A stretch of DNA of 64,000 bases, from contig CAZKXU010000002.1 in the NCBI GenBank assembly GCA_964556665.1, positions 1 through 64,000 on the forward strand, given 5' to 3'. This DNA comes from CAZKXU01 sp964556665. GTDB lineage: Bacteria > Bdellovibrionota_C > UBA2361 > CAZKXU01. The notes under the pieces are model-generated. The model saw nothing but the letters and a program-made list of their open reading frames with translations. It was not told where the DNA came from and made no database searches. The translations under genes were made by a program, and so were the position numbers. Of the stretch, positions 32,821-42,600 are shown in pieces. Within the stretch, counting starts at the first letter, position 1. Every line of letters starts with the position of its first letter.

Positions 32821-34434
32821 ATGAATAAAAAAAAAAGCAACGAAAGACGTCAAAGTGATTATGGATATGCATTGCTTGGTGTAATTTTGGCTCTAGCCGT
32901 TGCCTTACTGGTAGTAGGGGTGGGGTTGCTTTTTAATTCAAACAAACTTCACAGTGTTTTCTCAACAAATAAGCGCTCTAGTGAATATTATACTGCCGAG
33001 GCAGGTGTACAGAATGCAGTGGCTTGGCTTAAGGAGAATTCTCAAAATATAGGGAGTGCTTTTTCCCGTGATAATTTCTATTCAAATTTTGAAGTTTCTG
33101 AATCTCCAGCTGTGGGATCAAATGATGGAGAAATATTTAATCTACCTTCAAAAGTAAAACTAAATGGGACAGAGAATACACCAATAATAACAAATGGTGT
33201 TAGTGATGTTACTGCCACTTTCCCTGCGACCACTAGCTTGGAGAGTGGGGACAGTTTTGACGCAGTTACAGATTTTGCTTCGCTAGATTTAGGTGGAGCT
33301 CAAGTAAGAATCACAATGGTTAATGCATTGGCGGCTGAGAGGGATCTAGATTTTGGTGCCCCCCCTGCTGAGGCGCCAGAAACCGATTTCCAACCCGTTT
33401 TTCGTATTGATTCTATGACAGGTGGTACAAGTGGTACGCATGTCTATGCCTATGTGACCTCGCAGGCTGTAACCGCTCCAAGTGGCTGTGTGTGTGATTG
33501 TCAAGCGCTGTCCCTGCCAGATGATAGTGACAGTGAGGATGATGGTAAGTCAGGTGGGAGTGATGAAGATGGCAAGAGTAGTGAGGGAAGCAAAGATAGT
33601 GGCAGCGGAGATGCTGGCGCTGGAAAAAGTGGTGATGATGGCAAGTCGGATGGAGGAGATGATACGAGTGAAGGTGATGATAGCGGCAAGTCAGGAGATG
33701 ATGGGAAAAGCGGGGACGATACCCCTGCTGCAACGCCGTCAGTAATAGCCACTGTTGCCCCTGGAACATCATGCAGTGATTGTGAATTAAGGTGCCAGAC
33801 CTCAAAATCTGGAGATAGTAGCGCAGATGACGAAGAAGATGGTGGAAGCGAGGAGAGTGAAGGAGGTAGTGGCAAAAGTGATGACGACAGCGGAAAGAGC
33901 AGTGATGGAAAGAGCGAGAGTGGTAGTGGTGATGGTGGTGGTGGCAAGAGTGGAAAGAGTGGAGCGAGTGGCAAGAGTGGCGGAGCTTCTCCTACCTCTA
34001 CACCTGCCCCTACGGCGACATGGACTCCAACTCCGGTCCCAACCTCTACATCTGCGCCAACAGCTACACCTGTACCAACATATACAACTGTTCCAGAGGC
34101 AACTCCAACAACTGCCTCGGTCGGTGGCGGATCAGGTAAAGTATCAATATGTCATATCCCGCCAGGTAATCCAGAGAATGCACATACAATCTCAATCTCC
34201 TCCTCTGCTTTAAGTGCTCATTTGTCACATGGCGACACAGAGGGAATATGCCCAGATCAGGAGGAGTATGTAGTATGTCATCATCCGTTGGATGATCCGA
34301 ACAATCCAATTACGATTCGAATCAGTTCAGGTGATTTAACAGCGCATCAAGATCATGGTGATACTATAGGCTCATGCCCAACTCTGGATTATGCCTTCAA
34401 GGTAAAAGATATTGTGCAGCTTTATAAAAAATAA
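32821..34434 (+). CDS. PilX-like pilin-type protein with SGKSGDD linker and twin CH-HGD motifs
   Basis: This is a 537-residue protein. The N-terminus (RRQSDYGYALLGVILALAVALLVVGVG) has a basic leader and hydrophobic helix like PilX, though the Glu5 rule is not met. About 50-220 is a beta-rich PilX-like body. From about 230 to 395 comes a Ser/Gly/Asp/Lys low-complexity linker broken by Cys clusters (CVCDCQ, CSDCELRC), then a TPTPTPVPTST stretch. Near 441-520 are two copies of a motif CH-x-PxxxPxN-x-HTI/ITI-x-SxxxL-x-AHxxHGDxxGxCP. It closes the pilin operon and may be a large tip or surface-exposed subunit. Confidence 0.75.
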   Translation: MNKKKSNERRQSDYGYALLGVILALAVALLVVGVGLLFNSNKLHSVFSTNKRSSEYYTAEAGVQNAVAWLKENSQNIGSAFSRDNFYSNFEVSESPAVGSNDGEIFNLPSKVKLNGTENTPIITNGVSDVTATFPATTSLESGDSFDAVTDFASLDLGGAQVRITMVNALAAERDLDFGAPPAEAPETDFQPVFRIDSMTGGTSGTHVYAYVTSQAVTAPSGCVCDCQALSLPDDSDSEDDGKSGGSDEDGKSSEGSKDSGSGDAGAGKSGDDGKSDGGDDTSEGDDSGKSGDDGKSGDDTPAATPSVIATVAPGTSCSDCELRCQTSKSGDSSADDEEDGGSEESEGGSGKSDDDSGKSSDGKSESGSGDGGGGKSGKSGASGKSGGASPTSTPAPTATWTPTPVPTSTSAPTATPVPTYTTVPEATPTTASVGGGSGKVSICHIPPGNPENAHTISISSSALSAHLSHGDTEGICPDQEEYVVCHHPLDDPNNPITIRISSGDLTAHQDHGDTIGSCPTLDYAFKVKDIVQLYKK

Positions 34435-34460
34435 TAATAAAAATATCGTAAGGTTGAAAG

Positions 34461-35255
34461 ATGATCCTTAGAGATAATGAATCTCGGACATTAAGAATCT
34501 CGACTCAGACATTTATACAGCATGTATTTATACTGTTCTTGACTGTTGAGCTAATAGTTGTTCTCTTAGATTTGCTTGTCTATTGGGGAGAAATAATTCC
34601 AAACCAAGATATTAGGCGTATATTCAACATTACAAGAGAAGATAGTCCAGTTACTTGGGTTTCAACAATTCTATTTTTGTCTAATGCAGCAGTCATGTAT
34701 TTAATTGCTATAGATGCTTCTAATTGGTGGCGTAAAATTGATTGGTTTATTTTTTCTGCTTTTTTTACATACTTATCATTGGATGACTGTGCTGAAATAC
34801 ACGAAAAACTGGGGACAGCTCTCGGAAATTACATTGAGCACTACCATATCATACATGATTCTAGTCCCATTATAAAATTAGTTCATGCATATCCATCTTA
34901 TTATTGGCAGATAATATTTGTGCCAGTATTGGCAATTATGGGGATGGCACTATTGGCAATATTTTGGAGAGATCTTACACAAAAGCCTTATCGATTGCTA
35001 CTTCTAGCCGCTTTTATGGTGCTTGGATTTTCACAGATCTTAGATTATTTAGAGGGACTTGATCACGGTTATTGGATTCTTAAGGAGGCGTTTGGCTGGG
35101 AAGAGCGCACAATACTTCACCTTTCCAAAGTAGTTGAAGAGTTTCTGGAGATGTTTGGTTTGACCTTGCTACTTTTGGTTGGCTTAAAACGTTTTTTTGT
35201 GAATGCGCAATTCGTAAGTCTTCAATTAACCGGAGTAGAAAATACTATCAATTAA
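34461..35255 (+). CDS. Six- to seven-TM membrane protein, unknown
   Basis: This is a 264-residue polytopic protein with TM segments near 20-45, 68-85, 92-108, 145-170, 180-200 and 230-250. An acidic loop, SLDDCAEIHEKLGTALG, and a second one, FLEMFG after HLSKVVEEF, could hold conserved polar residues within the membrane. The sequence is not recognised. It begins 26 bases after the pilin operon and may belong to it. It is convergent with the next gene, sharing TTAA at 35252-35255 as both stop codons. Confidence 0.7.
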   Translation: MILRDNESRTLRISTQTFIQHVFILFLTVELIVVLLDLLVYWGEIIPNQDIRRIFNITREDSPVTWVSTILFLSNAAVMYLIAIDASNWWRKIDWFIFSAFFTYLSLDDCAEIHEKLGTALGNYIEHYHIIHDSSPIIKLVHAYPSYYWQIIFVPVLAIMGMALLAIFWRDLTQKPYRLLLLAAFMVLGFSQILDYLEGLDHGYWILKEAFGWEERTILHLSKVVEEFLEMFGLTLLLLVGLKRFFVNAQFVSLQLTGVENTIN

Positions 35256-37582
35256 TTTAAAGCATTAGGAAAGATATCCAGTATTCTCTTGCGAATGCTT
35301 TTATTCATGCTAGATTTTGAGCTAGTGCGCTGATCGAGAGTAATTAAGAATTCAATAGGATCCCAGTCAGGGGCCAAATTCGTATTTAACTCTTTAGGGT
35401 CTATATAATTGACCAACGATTTCTTAAATCGGGGCATATCACTAGGATCCAGTTTCGCCATCAAATATTCAATATGGGGCAGATCTAATGTGTTAATTGA
35501 AGCTGAAGTTTTAAGTCCATCCAATATGTCAAATGAGAGTAAGCTATATTTTAATTGAGATAAATTGAATTGATGATCGACAAAAAGATACTTCTCCAAA
35601 TCCTTATTGGCTGCAACTGTTTCCCCTTGTGCGAAATTAAGTTTTTTGTCTGAGCAAGTTAAAAGAAAATAACCGGATCTAATGTAGCTTAAGCCGCAAT
35701 AATTAAAACTTTGCTTAAGAGTTGCAAGAATAGTATTTAGGCCTGCATCGCCAATACGGTTATCCACCCAGGTACTATATACTCCATCTGCACTCAGTCT
35801 CGATTTGACAAGCTTGAAAAAATCCTTTGTGTATAGTTTAGATGAACTAAAATACAGAGGAGAAGTGACGGTGTTTAAAATTAGGGAATAGTGGTTATTG
35901 CTGCTCTTTAGGTAGTGTATGCCATCGTCTTGGTGTGTATTTACATTTGCTCTTGAATCTATATTAAAATTATATTTATTCAGATAATTGGTATTATTAA
36001 GTACCGCTGGACTAATCTCAACAACATCTAGTTGATTGAAAAATAGTGCGACGGTACCTGCTGTTGCGCCACTGCCCATTCCTAATACAAGCGCCCGGTC
36101 CAGCCTAGGTGCAAATCCTGCTGAAAGTGCACCAACTACAACCTCTCCAGGTGAATCGAGAGGATTGCTTATATATCCATTGATAAAATAATAAGAGGTA
36201 TGATCAATCTCAATAATTGAAACCAAATCTTTTGCATCTTTAAATGATATAACATGTTTCAAATTCTTTTTATAATTAAGAAAACTCTCCATGCGTTGGA
36301 AATTACGAAAGCCAAGCAATAAGAGGCGTTCTTCCCAAACAAATTTAAAACTAATTATCAAAAGTAGTACGACAAAAGCGCCTAAATTAGTCTGCCAGAT
36401 TGTATTTCTCCCTGTAACTATAAGGATTGCCACCAATGCTGATGCAATGAAAAGCAGGGTGAAGCCATAGGGTAAAAAATGGTGGATTATTAGGGTCATA
36501 AGAAGATAGCCCGCTACGTTGCCGAGTGCCGAGATAGATATTGCATAACCACTGACTGCTCCAGCGCACGAATCACCAATTAGGGCAGGTATAGTTGCCC
36601 CAAGAAATATAGAACCAACTCCAAAAAATGCAAAAATCAAGATGAACTTGATCAAGAAAAGTAGCAAACCGTTTGTGTGATACTGCTCATACAGGACAGC
36701 ATAAATTCTGATAAACGGCTCTTGGCATAGTAGTGGAATAATGATGGCAGCGGCAGCAAGAAGCAGTACTGCTTTAAAGTTAATATCTAGAAGTCCTACT
36801 ATAAAAGTTCCAATTGTAATGCTCAGAAGGGTAATGGCTAATGCTATTGCAAATGTTTCATTAAATGGCCCTAATAAGCATTGTGCGACTGCAACAAGCA
36901 CTATTTGATAGATTCCTGAGAGCATACTTACAAGAAAGAGTGAGTGCCATCCCCCGAATTTAGTTAATGATTCTCTTGTCGCCTTTTGGTTGGATGGTGG
37001 GATGGGAAGCTTTAGCGCATAAAGTAAGAGTGCAACAACTATATTTATAGTTGAAAGTATAGTAATGCTGCTCTTGAGCCCATATAGCCTTAAGAGGTAA
37101 AGCTCAATAATTATAGCGGTTAATGCACCAGCCAGGTTGTAAAATAGGTATACTAATGAAAAATTAGATTTTAGATTAAGTTGCTTTAAGATTGATGTAA
37201 AAAGTGGAACACTTGCACCGATCAGGGTTGCTGGTATTAAGAGCAGAAGTAGTGAGATAAAACCGGAAAAATAGAGATTGTTCACTAGACCTGACAGGTA
37301 ATTGTAAAGCAGATGATCGATAGCGGCTATGTTACTTATAAGTAAATAAGCATAGATACCAATTAGGAACTCTACTGCCCAAAGCCGTGTGTTAAATCTG
37401 TGGGCGAATTTGGAGCCTATAGCTATGCCAAAGAGAAATGTAACTAAAATAGAGGAGTAGATGATTAAGTGATTACCAAATAGATTGCTGAGTAATCGCG
37501 CATACACTACTTCATAAGAAATACCGCAGATGCCTGATAAGAATAGTGCAAATATTATGAGTAGGTTATTAAATTTCCCCAT
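35252..37582 (-). CDS. Membrane-fused spermidine-synthase-like protein
   Basis: This is a 776-residue protein. Residues 1-400 are about twelve TM helices beginning FALFLSGICGISYEVVYARLLS, the standard start of membrane-bound spermidine-synthase-like proteins. Then comes a methyltransferase-fold domain with the nucleotide motif ALVLGMGSGATAGTVALF and VVEISPAVL. The block that should carry the catalytic Asp of aminopropyltransferases reads SLILNTVTSPL, without Asp. Polyamine synthesis is therefore doubtful and the substrate unknown. The gene is AT-rich and stands alone next to a hairpin repeat. Confidence 0.8.
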   Translation of the reverse strand: MGKFNNLLIIFALFLSGICGISYEVVYARLLSNLFGNHLIIYSSILVTFLFGIAIGSKFAHRFNTRLWAVEFLIGIYAYLLISNIAAIDHLLYNYLSGLVNNLYFSGFISLLLLLIPATLIGASVPLFTSILKQLNLKSNFSLVYLFYNLAGALTAIIIELYLLRLYGLKSSITILSTINIVVALLLYALKLPIPPSNQKATRESLTKFGGWHSLFLVSMLSGIYQIVLVAVAQCLLGPFNETFAIALAITLLSITIGTFIVGLLDINFKAVLLLAAAAIIIPLLCQEPFIRIYAVLYEQYHTNGLLLFLIKFILIFAFFGVGSIFLGATIPALIGDSCAGAVSGYAISISALGNVAGYLLMTLIIHHFLPYGFTLLFIASALVAILIVTGRNTIWQTNLGAFVVLLLIISFKFVWEERLLLLGFRNFQRMESFLNYKKNLKHVISFKDAKDLVSIIEIDHTSYYFINGYISNPLDSPGEVVVGALSAGFAPRLDRALVLGMGSGATAGTVALFFNQLDVVEISPAVLNNTNYLNKYNFNIDSRANVNTHQDDGIHYLKSSNNHYSLILNTVTSPLYFSSSKLYTKDFFKLVKSRLSADGVYSTWVDNRIGDAGLNTILATLKQSFNYCGLSYIRSGYFLLTCSDKKLNFAQGETVAANKDLEKYLFVDHQFNLSQLKYSLLSFDILDGLKTSASINTLDLPHIEYLMAKLDPSDMPRFKKSLVNYIDPKELNTNLAPDWDPIEFLITLDQRTSSKSSMNKSIRKRILDIFPNALN

Positions 37583-37657
37583 TAAGCTTACTTATATTTG
37601 TCGAAATTAATCAGCGATTGTATTCGTATAATTTCTAGATATAGCATAGCTAGTGCA

Positions 37658-37726
37658 CTGTAACATAAATTTATATATGGAGCGCAGGGCTGGGGCCCTG
37701 CGCTCAATATAAAAATTTATGTTACT
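37658..37726. repeat. GGAGCGC hairpin element, full copy
   Basis: GTAACATAAATTTATATATG with GAGCGCAGGGC is mirrored by GCCCTGCGCTC with AATATAAAAATTTATGTTAC. The outer GTAACATAA arms are shared with the flanks of the GGGACCGCGGG hairpins, so the two look like variants of one larger family. It lies between divergent genes. Confidence 0.85.
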
Positions 37727-37815
37727 GTATGCTGGCTGTTGAGATATTTGGCCGTGAATCGCATTCGAATGACTGTCAAAGTTTCTCACTTAAAAAAACT
37801 ATCAGTGTAAGTAGA

Positions 37816-38445
37816 ATGACAATATTGCAACTAATATACAAGGGGATGATAGTAATTCTATTAGTTGCACTGACTGGTGTTCTTTTAGCCGATTCTGGCA
37901 TAGATGCACCTAGTGCCCATATAAAATTACTACAGGATATTTATCCAGATATTTCTGTAAAAAATTATACTCTAAATGCCCCGACACTTAGTGCATTAGA
38001 GAAACAAATGCGATCAATAGGGCCAATTGACCATTCTGGCAAGCGTCGATATGCCTTAACCCATTGGCGACTTAAATGGACGATCCCCCCAAATGTACAG
38101 TTTATTACTAATATCAGTGAACTAAAAATTAGATCTGAATTGGTTTTAACTATTCCGCTTCTCGATCATAACTCTTCGCTTAGTAAGGATGACTTGATTA
38201 TCTGGAAGAGGTTTTATCAAGCTTTGATCGCTCATGAACGGCTACATATATCTAATTTTGAAAATGAGTTTAAAGCAGTTAAGAATAAACTAGTTTCTCT
38301 GATTAATAGTTATGCAGCTTTGCCAGTTGAAGAGGCGAGAGGCGAGCTTCGAGGAGCAGTTCGTAAAATTATAGCTAAAGACAAAGAGATAGATCTTGTT
38401 ACAGATCATGGGGCAAAGGACGGCGTCATTTTGTATGGTGGATAA
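37816..38445 (+). CDS. DUF922 family exported putative metalloprotease
   Basis: This is a 209-residue protein starting with a hydrophobic signal segment (LIYKGMIVILLVALTGVLLA). DUF922 traits follow: YALTHWRLKWTI, then a strand set LVLTIPLL, and FYQALIAHERLHISNFENEF. The latter has an HExxH-like motif (HERLH), which would bind zinc. I chose the ATG at 37816; an upstream in-frame ATG at 37729 would bury the signal. The enzymatic role is inferred from the motif only. Its 3' end overlaps a HigA fragment in another frame. Confidence 0.7.
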   Translation: MTILQLIYKGMIVILLVALTGVLLADSGIDAPSAHIKLLQDIYPDISVKNYTLNAPTLSALEKQMRSIGPIDHSGKRRYALTHWRLKWTIPPNVQFITNISELKIRSELVLTIPLLDHNSSLSKDDLIIWKRFYQALIAHERLHISNFENEFKAVKNKLVSLINSYAALPVEEARGELRGAVRKIIAKDKEIDLVTDHGAKDGVILYGG

Positions 38446-38644
38446 GGTAATCAATAGATTAATCAATGAACGTTGCATGTTAACAGTTGAAATTGCCCTG
38501 AAGCTAGCGGCTGCATTTAGTACAACACCTGATTTTTGGCTGTATACACAAAGAGAGGTAGACCTATATAATACTGCAAAGAGTATCAAGAGACTGCCAA
38601 AATCCATCTTAACCGCCGAATTACAACGTACAAAACCGGCATAG
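38435..38644 (+). pseudogene. 3' fragment of a HigA-type antitoxin gene
   Basis: The reading VINRLINERCMLTVEIALKLAAAFSTTPDFWLYTQREVDLY matches the end of the HigA/VapA XRE domain (LIN-xR-xIT-xxALRLAxAFGTSPEFWLNLQ). The first helix-turn-helix half is missing, and the frame starts within the DUF922 stop region. No HigB toxin is next to it. It is therefore a truncated, presumably inactive antitoxin; residual expression is possible. Confidence 0.75.
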
Positions 38645-38677
38645 TTAAGAAAATCTTAGGTTAGAGAATGAAAAGGT

Positions 38678-38747
38678 GACGGTTCTATTTTTCGAGTCTT
38701 TAAGACAGTAGACTTTGGGTATAGTTATCGAGGAAAATAGAACCGTC
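38678..38747. repeat. GACGGTTCTATTTTTCGA inverted-repeat element
   Basis: GACGGTTCTATTTTTCGA is mirrored by TCGAGGAAAATAGAACCGTC, about 70 bp in all. A truncated left half recurs at 30300-30355. No coding capacity. It sits just upstream of the DUF1579 gene. Confidence 0.8.
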
Positions 38748-38781
38748 ATATTTAATTCTTAATTTTATTTTTGGAGTTTTT

Positions 38782-39393
38782 ATGTTTCGTACACTTATAT
38801 TCTCGGGTTGTATATTTTTGTTAGTCGCTTGTTCTGCAACCAGCAACAAGCAGGCCACTGATACAAAGCATGTCGGTATGCCTAAGATTAGTAAGGAGGA
38901 GATGGCTGCCATGATGCAAAAAGTTAGTACACCCTCAGAAAGCCATGCTTTACTTAAGCAATATCTTGGAAGCTGGAAGACGGTTACTAGGGCTTGGAAT
39001 GAGCCAGGCTCAGAACCTGAAGTCACAAATGGCACCAGCAAGTTTACTACAGCACTTGGTGGAAGGTTCATTGAGCAAAGCTTTCAGGGTAAGATGATGG
39101 GTAAGCCTTTTAGCGGTAAAGGTCTTGTGGGTTTTGATAATGCTCAAGGTAAGTTTGTCTCAACCTGGGTAGATTCAATTAGCACAGGTGTAATGACATC
39201 AGATGGCGAGTTACATAAGGAAGCAAATCAGATTGTTTGGAATGGAGAGTTCTATTGCCCAATTGCTAAGGGTTTTATTAAAACACGCGAGGTAATGACC
39301 CTAGTTTCAAATAATAAATTTACCTTTGAAATGTATACAAACGGTCCAGATGGAAGTGAGATGAAGATGCTCGAGGTTTCATATAGCCGCTAA
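38782..39393 (+). CDS. DUF1579 family lipoprotein
   Basis: This is a 203-residue protein. The signal with lipobox (LLVACSATSN) puts it in the envelope. The DUF1579 pattern follows: ALLKQYLGSWKTVTRAW, SKFTTALGGRFIEQSF, GKPFSGKGLVGFDNAQGKFVSTWVDS, STGVMTSDGEL. The family is a beta-barrel, lipocalin-like fold of unknown role. TTTTTGGAG precedes the ATG at a good distance. A repeat lies in its leader. Confidence 0.88.
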   Translation: MFRTLIFSGCIFLLVACSATSNKQATDTKHVGMPKISKEEMAAMMQKVSTPSESHALLKQYLGSWKTVTRAWNEPGSEPEVTNGTSKFTTALGGRFIEQSFQGKMMGKPFSGKGLVGFDNAQGKFVSTWVDSISTGVMTSDGELHKEANQIVWNGEFYCPIAKGFIKTREVMTLVSNNKFTFEMYTNGPDGSEMKMLEVSYSR

Positions 39394-39509
39394 GTTATAT
39401 TATTTCAGCAATAGATATTTTCATTGCTAGTTGATAACAAACTTAGATGTCAGTTGTGTTGACAGCGAGCATTTAAAGTTCTGGACTACGCATTAGTCTC
39501 GGGTTGGTA

Positions 39510-39605
39510 AAATAGACATAGACACCCATAAAGTAACTACGAGAATTTCGTAGAAAGTTCTACGTAATTTTCTTAGTTAAATTATGGGAGTCTATTTCTA
39601 TTCTA
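39510..39605. repeat. Imperfect inverted-repeat element between convergent genes
   Basis: AATAGACATAGACACCCATA and its approximate inverse TTATGGGAGTCTATTTCT bracket smaller palindromes (CTACGAGAATTTCGTAG). It may be a small mobile element or a two-way terminator between the DUF1579 gene and the 1008-residue protein gene. Confidence 0.55.
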
Positions 39606-39647
39606 TTTCTATTTTTTGAGTATCTAAGCAGAGTCAATCGCCACCGC

Positions 39648-42600
39648 TTACCTTATTTTAGTATCAATTTGGCGGATTGATTTTGAAACGCTGCTTGAAG
39701 TCTTAGTCGAAATAACTTTCGCCAGCGAAGTATATTTTATACTCGAATCTGTGCTATCACAGGTTAATTTAAAGAAAATCTTTCCAACTGGCAGCCTAGA
39801 AAGTTTAGGCGCAGTCACTACTTCAGTCGCATCTGGCGATGTCCAACTATAGAGTAATGTATTGCCATTATTTGCCTGTAACTTCGCTCTGGTGCTATTA
39901 GCATACAGAGATAGATTCATACAGGTATCTACTGCAGAAGCCGTAAATGTAAGTAGGCCTTTGGTGGCTTTAAGTTTCACACCTAAGACCGGAGCATCAG
40001 TCTCTGCTTCGCTATTATCCGTCTCAATCGTCTGTGTGGGCTCATTCGGAGTAGTATAAGTAACTGGCGAAGTAAGAGTTGAGTTTGCTTTTGTAAAAGT
40101 TCTGGTGATAGTAGTGGTTCGCCCAGCCGTATCAGTTGCAATCACAGTTAAAGTGTGCGAGCCCGCTGCAAAACTTGTTAGATCAATTGCCTTTTGGAAA
40201 CCGGCAGTGCTACTAAAGGGCAGTGTAGAATAGGTGTTTCTTACATCTAGTCTAAATTCATTGGGAAGAAATGATTCTACCAAAGTAGAATCTATTAGCG
40301 CACGTACATTTGCTAAACGCACATTATCTAACGCATGCCCAGCTAGGTCCAAAGTTTCATAGCGACCTGAATTATCAGCTGGGGGCGCATCCAATGAAAG
40401 AATCGGATCAGTAGAATCACTAAAAGAATGATTTATTACGACTGGATGAGGTGATACATAACTATTTCCGGAGATCGTTGTATAGATATAGTATACGGCA
40501 CCGTCTACCTCTGCGCTCGTATCCCACAGTAGCACATCGCTGGTACGGTTAGCCGAAAGGGTGCCAATTAAAGTACCTCCGGAGGTTGATTGGGTGGTAT
40601 TTTTATAAACGCCAACTGATGCCGTACGATCCCCTTTTACCACAATAGCGTACTGTTGATCAGCTTCATGACGCGCCGCTAGTCTTATATCAGAAACAAT
40701 TGCGGCAGTTGCGAGATCTCGTTCATGGGGATCCACACGAAATGAAATAACCTGATTACTCTGCGCTGGGTCAGCCCAATAGTCTCCGGTAAGACTCACC
40801 CCACCCTCCTCGATTGCTGCCACCTTGAGATCGGTACAATAGGTACCTTGTGCCGTAGTGCGCAGTACAATGTCATCCGAAGTTCGTCCGGTACCGCCGC
40901 TTAATACCGCAGGGTTCTCCCAGCCAAATCGTAATACTGTATGATCGGTTCCCTGAGCGGTTTCCGGTAGTGTCATAGTGACACAAGCCAAACGGTAAAG
41001 GCTGGCATCGATCGGATTAGTAAGCTCTCGTAACAGTACGAAAAAGTGCGGGTCTCCATCGGCTAGGCTTCCGCTCTGTAAGTTGTCTAAACTTATAAAG
41101 TCATCTGTATAAACATCCCCAGCGTTATCGGTGTAAGCGCCGCCTGGATGCAAAAGCACATTCTGGGCGCTCTGAGCTAAAGCCACATCATTAGTGCTAT
41201 CAAAGTTTCTTGGATTTCCGTTAACAGTGAAATAATCGCGGCCACCAAATTTATCCGGCATAAAGATCGGAGCGATTAAGCGGTCGCTTACAGTTACTGT
41301 ACCTGCCGCCGCTGTCATCGCTGGAACGGTGGGTTGAGCGTTAATAGCAGTTGGTCCCAGAGCTACCCAATTAATACAAAAATTCTTTCCACTACTTGTC
41401 CCTGGGTCAATTCGTATTGCTCCGATTGATCCGGTCCATGCCCCGGCATTTCCACCACCGGAAGAATCTGCCATATCAAAGGTAACTACACCATCGGCAG
41501 CAACAGCTTGGGTTCGAATGCCTAGTGCCGCTAGGGTTTCATCAAAGAAAACCACCTGCACAAAGTCACCAGTTAAACCGCTAACTGAAAGTGTCAGATA
41601 TCTAAATGTGGAAGAATCTATTGCTGAATCGTTCCCCGGCTGTTTAAGTCTAAAACTCGGATCAGAACCTGTAGTTGAACCGCATAGCTGACCTCCGCTA
41701 AAAGATGGGTTGTCGATCTGCACATAGGTATCAGTATTCACATCACCCGAATCATCCATGTCCCACGGATCGAGGTAATGCGTGGCAAAATCGCTCGATT
41801 CGAATCCGACGACATTATAGGTTCCCGAATAAAGCCAGCTTGTATTAAAAGTTACATCTGTGGCCGAACCGTTGGCTACTGCAAAATCTGAGCGCACCTG
41901 ATATCCGTCAGTTGGATCTGTATTGTCATCAATAAACAATGAAACCGGAACACCATTCGTGCCGGTGTATTCAACATTAAAAGTTGAGCAGCTATTAGAA
42001 GCAGGCGTTAATTGGATCCAGTCAAAATTAACTGTGGTTCCAAGGCTGCTATTTCGGGCGGGGTAGATTCCCAATCCATTTTTACTACCGGTGCTCCATA
42101 TATTGTCGCTGGCCCCAATCGTAGCGCTACTAAGATCGATTTGATAGGTATGATAACCGGGGTAAGTATTAAGAAGAGTGGTATATCCAGATCCTGGATT
42201 GCCATCCGTATCCCAGCGCACTGAATAATAACTTGCCTCGCTGCTATACATTCGAAAGGTAAGAAGTTTATATGTTGCTGGGTCGATCGTTGAAAGTGCG
42301 CCAAACCGCGTGATTCGTCCGTCGATCAATTCACCCACTGTTGTTGGAGTTGTTAATCTAAAAAATGGTACTAGTCCCGTGGTCGTTGTGGAACAGATGC
42401 CGTTGCTGCAGCTGAAGCGGTTTAGGTCCTGCGATTCAGAACCTAAATTTAGGAAATTATAAAGAGTATCCTCATGACCATCGGGGTCGTTTGCAGTGTT
42501 GTTATTCATGTCGATGCGATGAGCCCACTTGGATGTGAAATAGTCATCGCAGGCATTAACGGTCGTACCACCAGCGGTTGGCTCCGATAATGTTAAGGCC

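Noticed and set aside
33413..34309. Long ORFs on the minus strand and other frames across the pilin-like protein.
   Set aside because: They mirror the SGKSGDD low-complexity coding sequence, giving His/Leu- or Pro/Ser-only peptides. The plus-strand frame is the real one.
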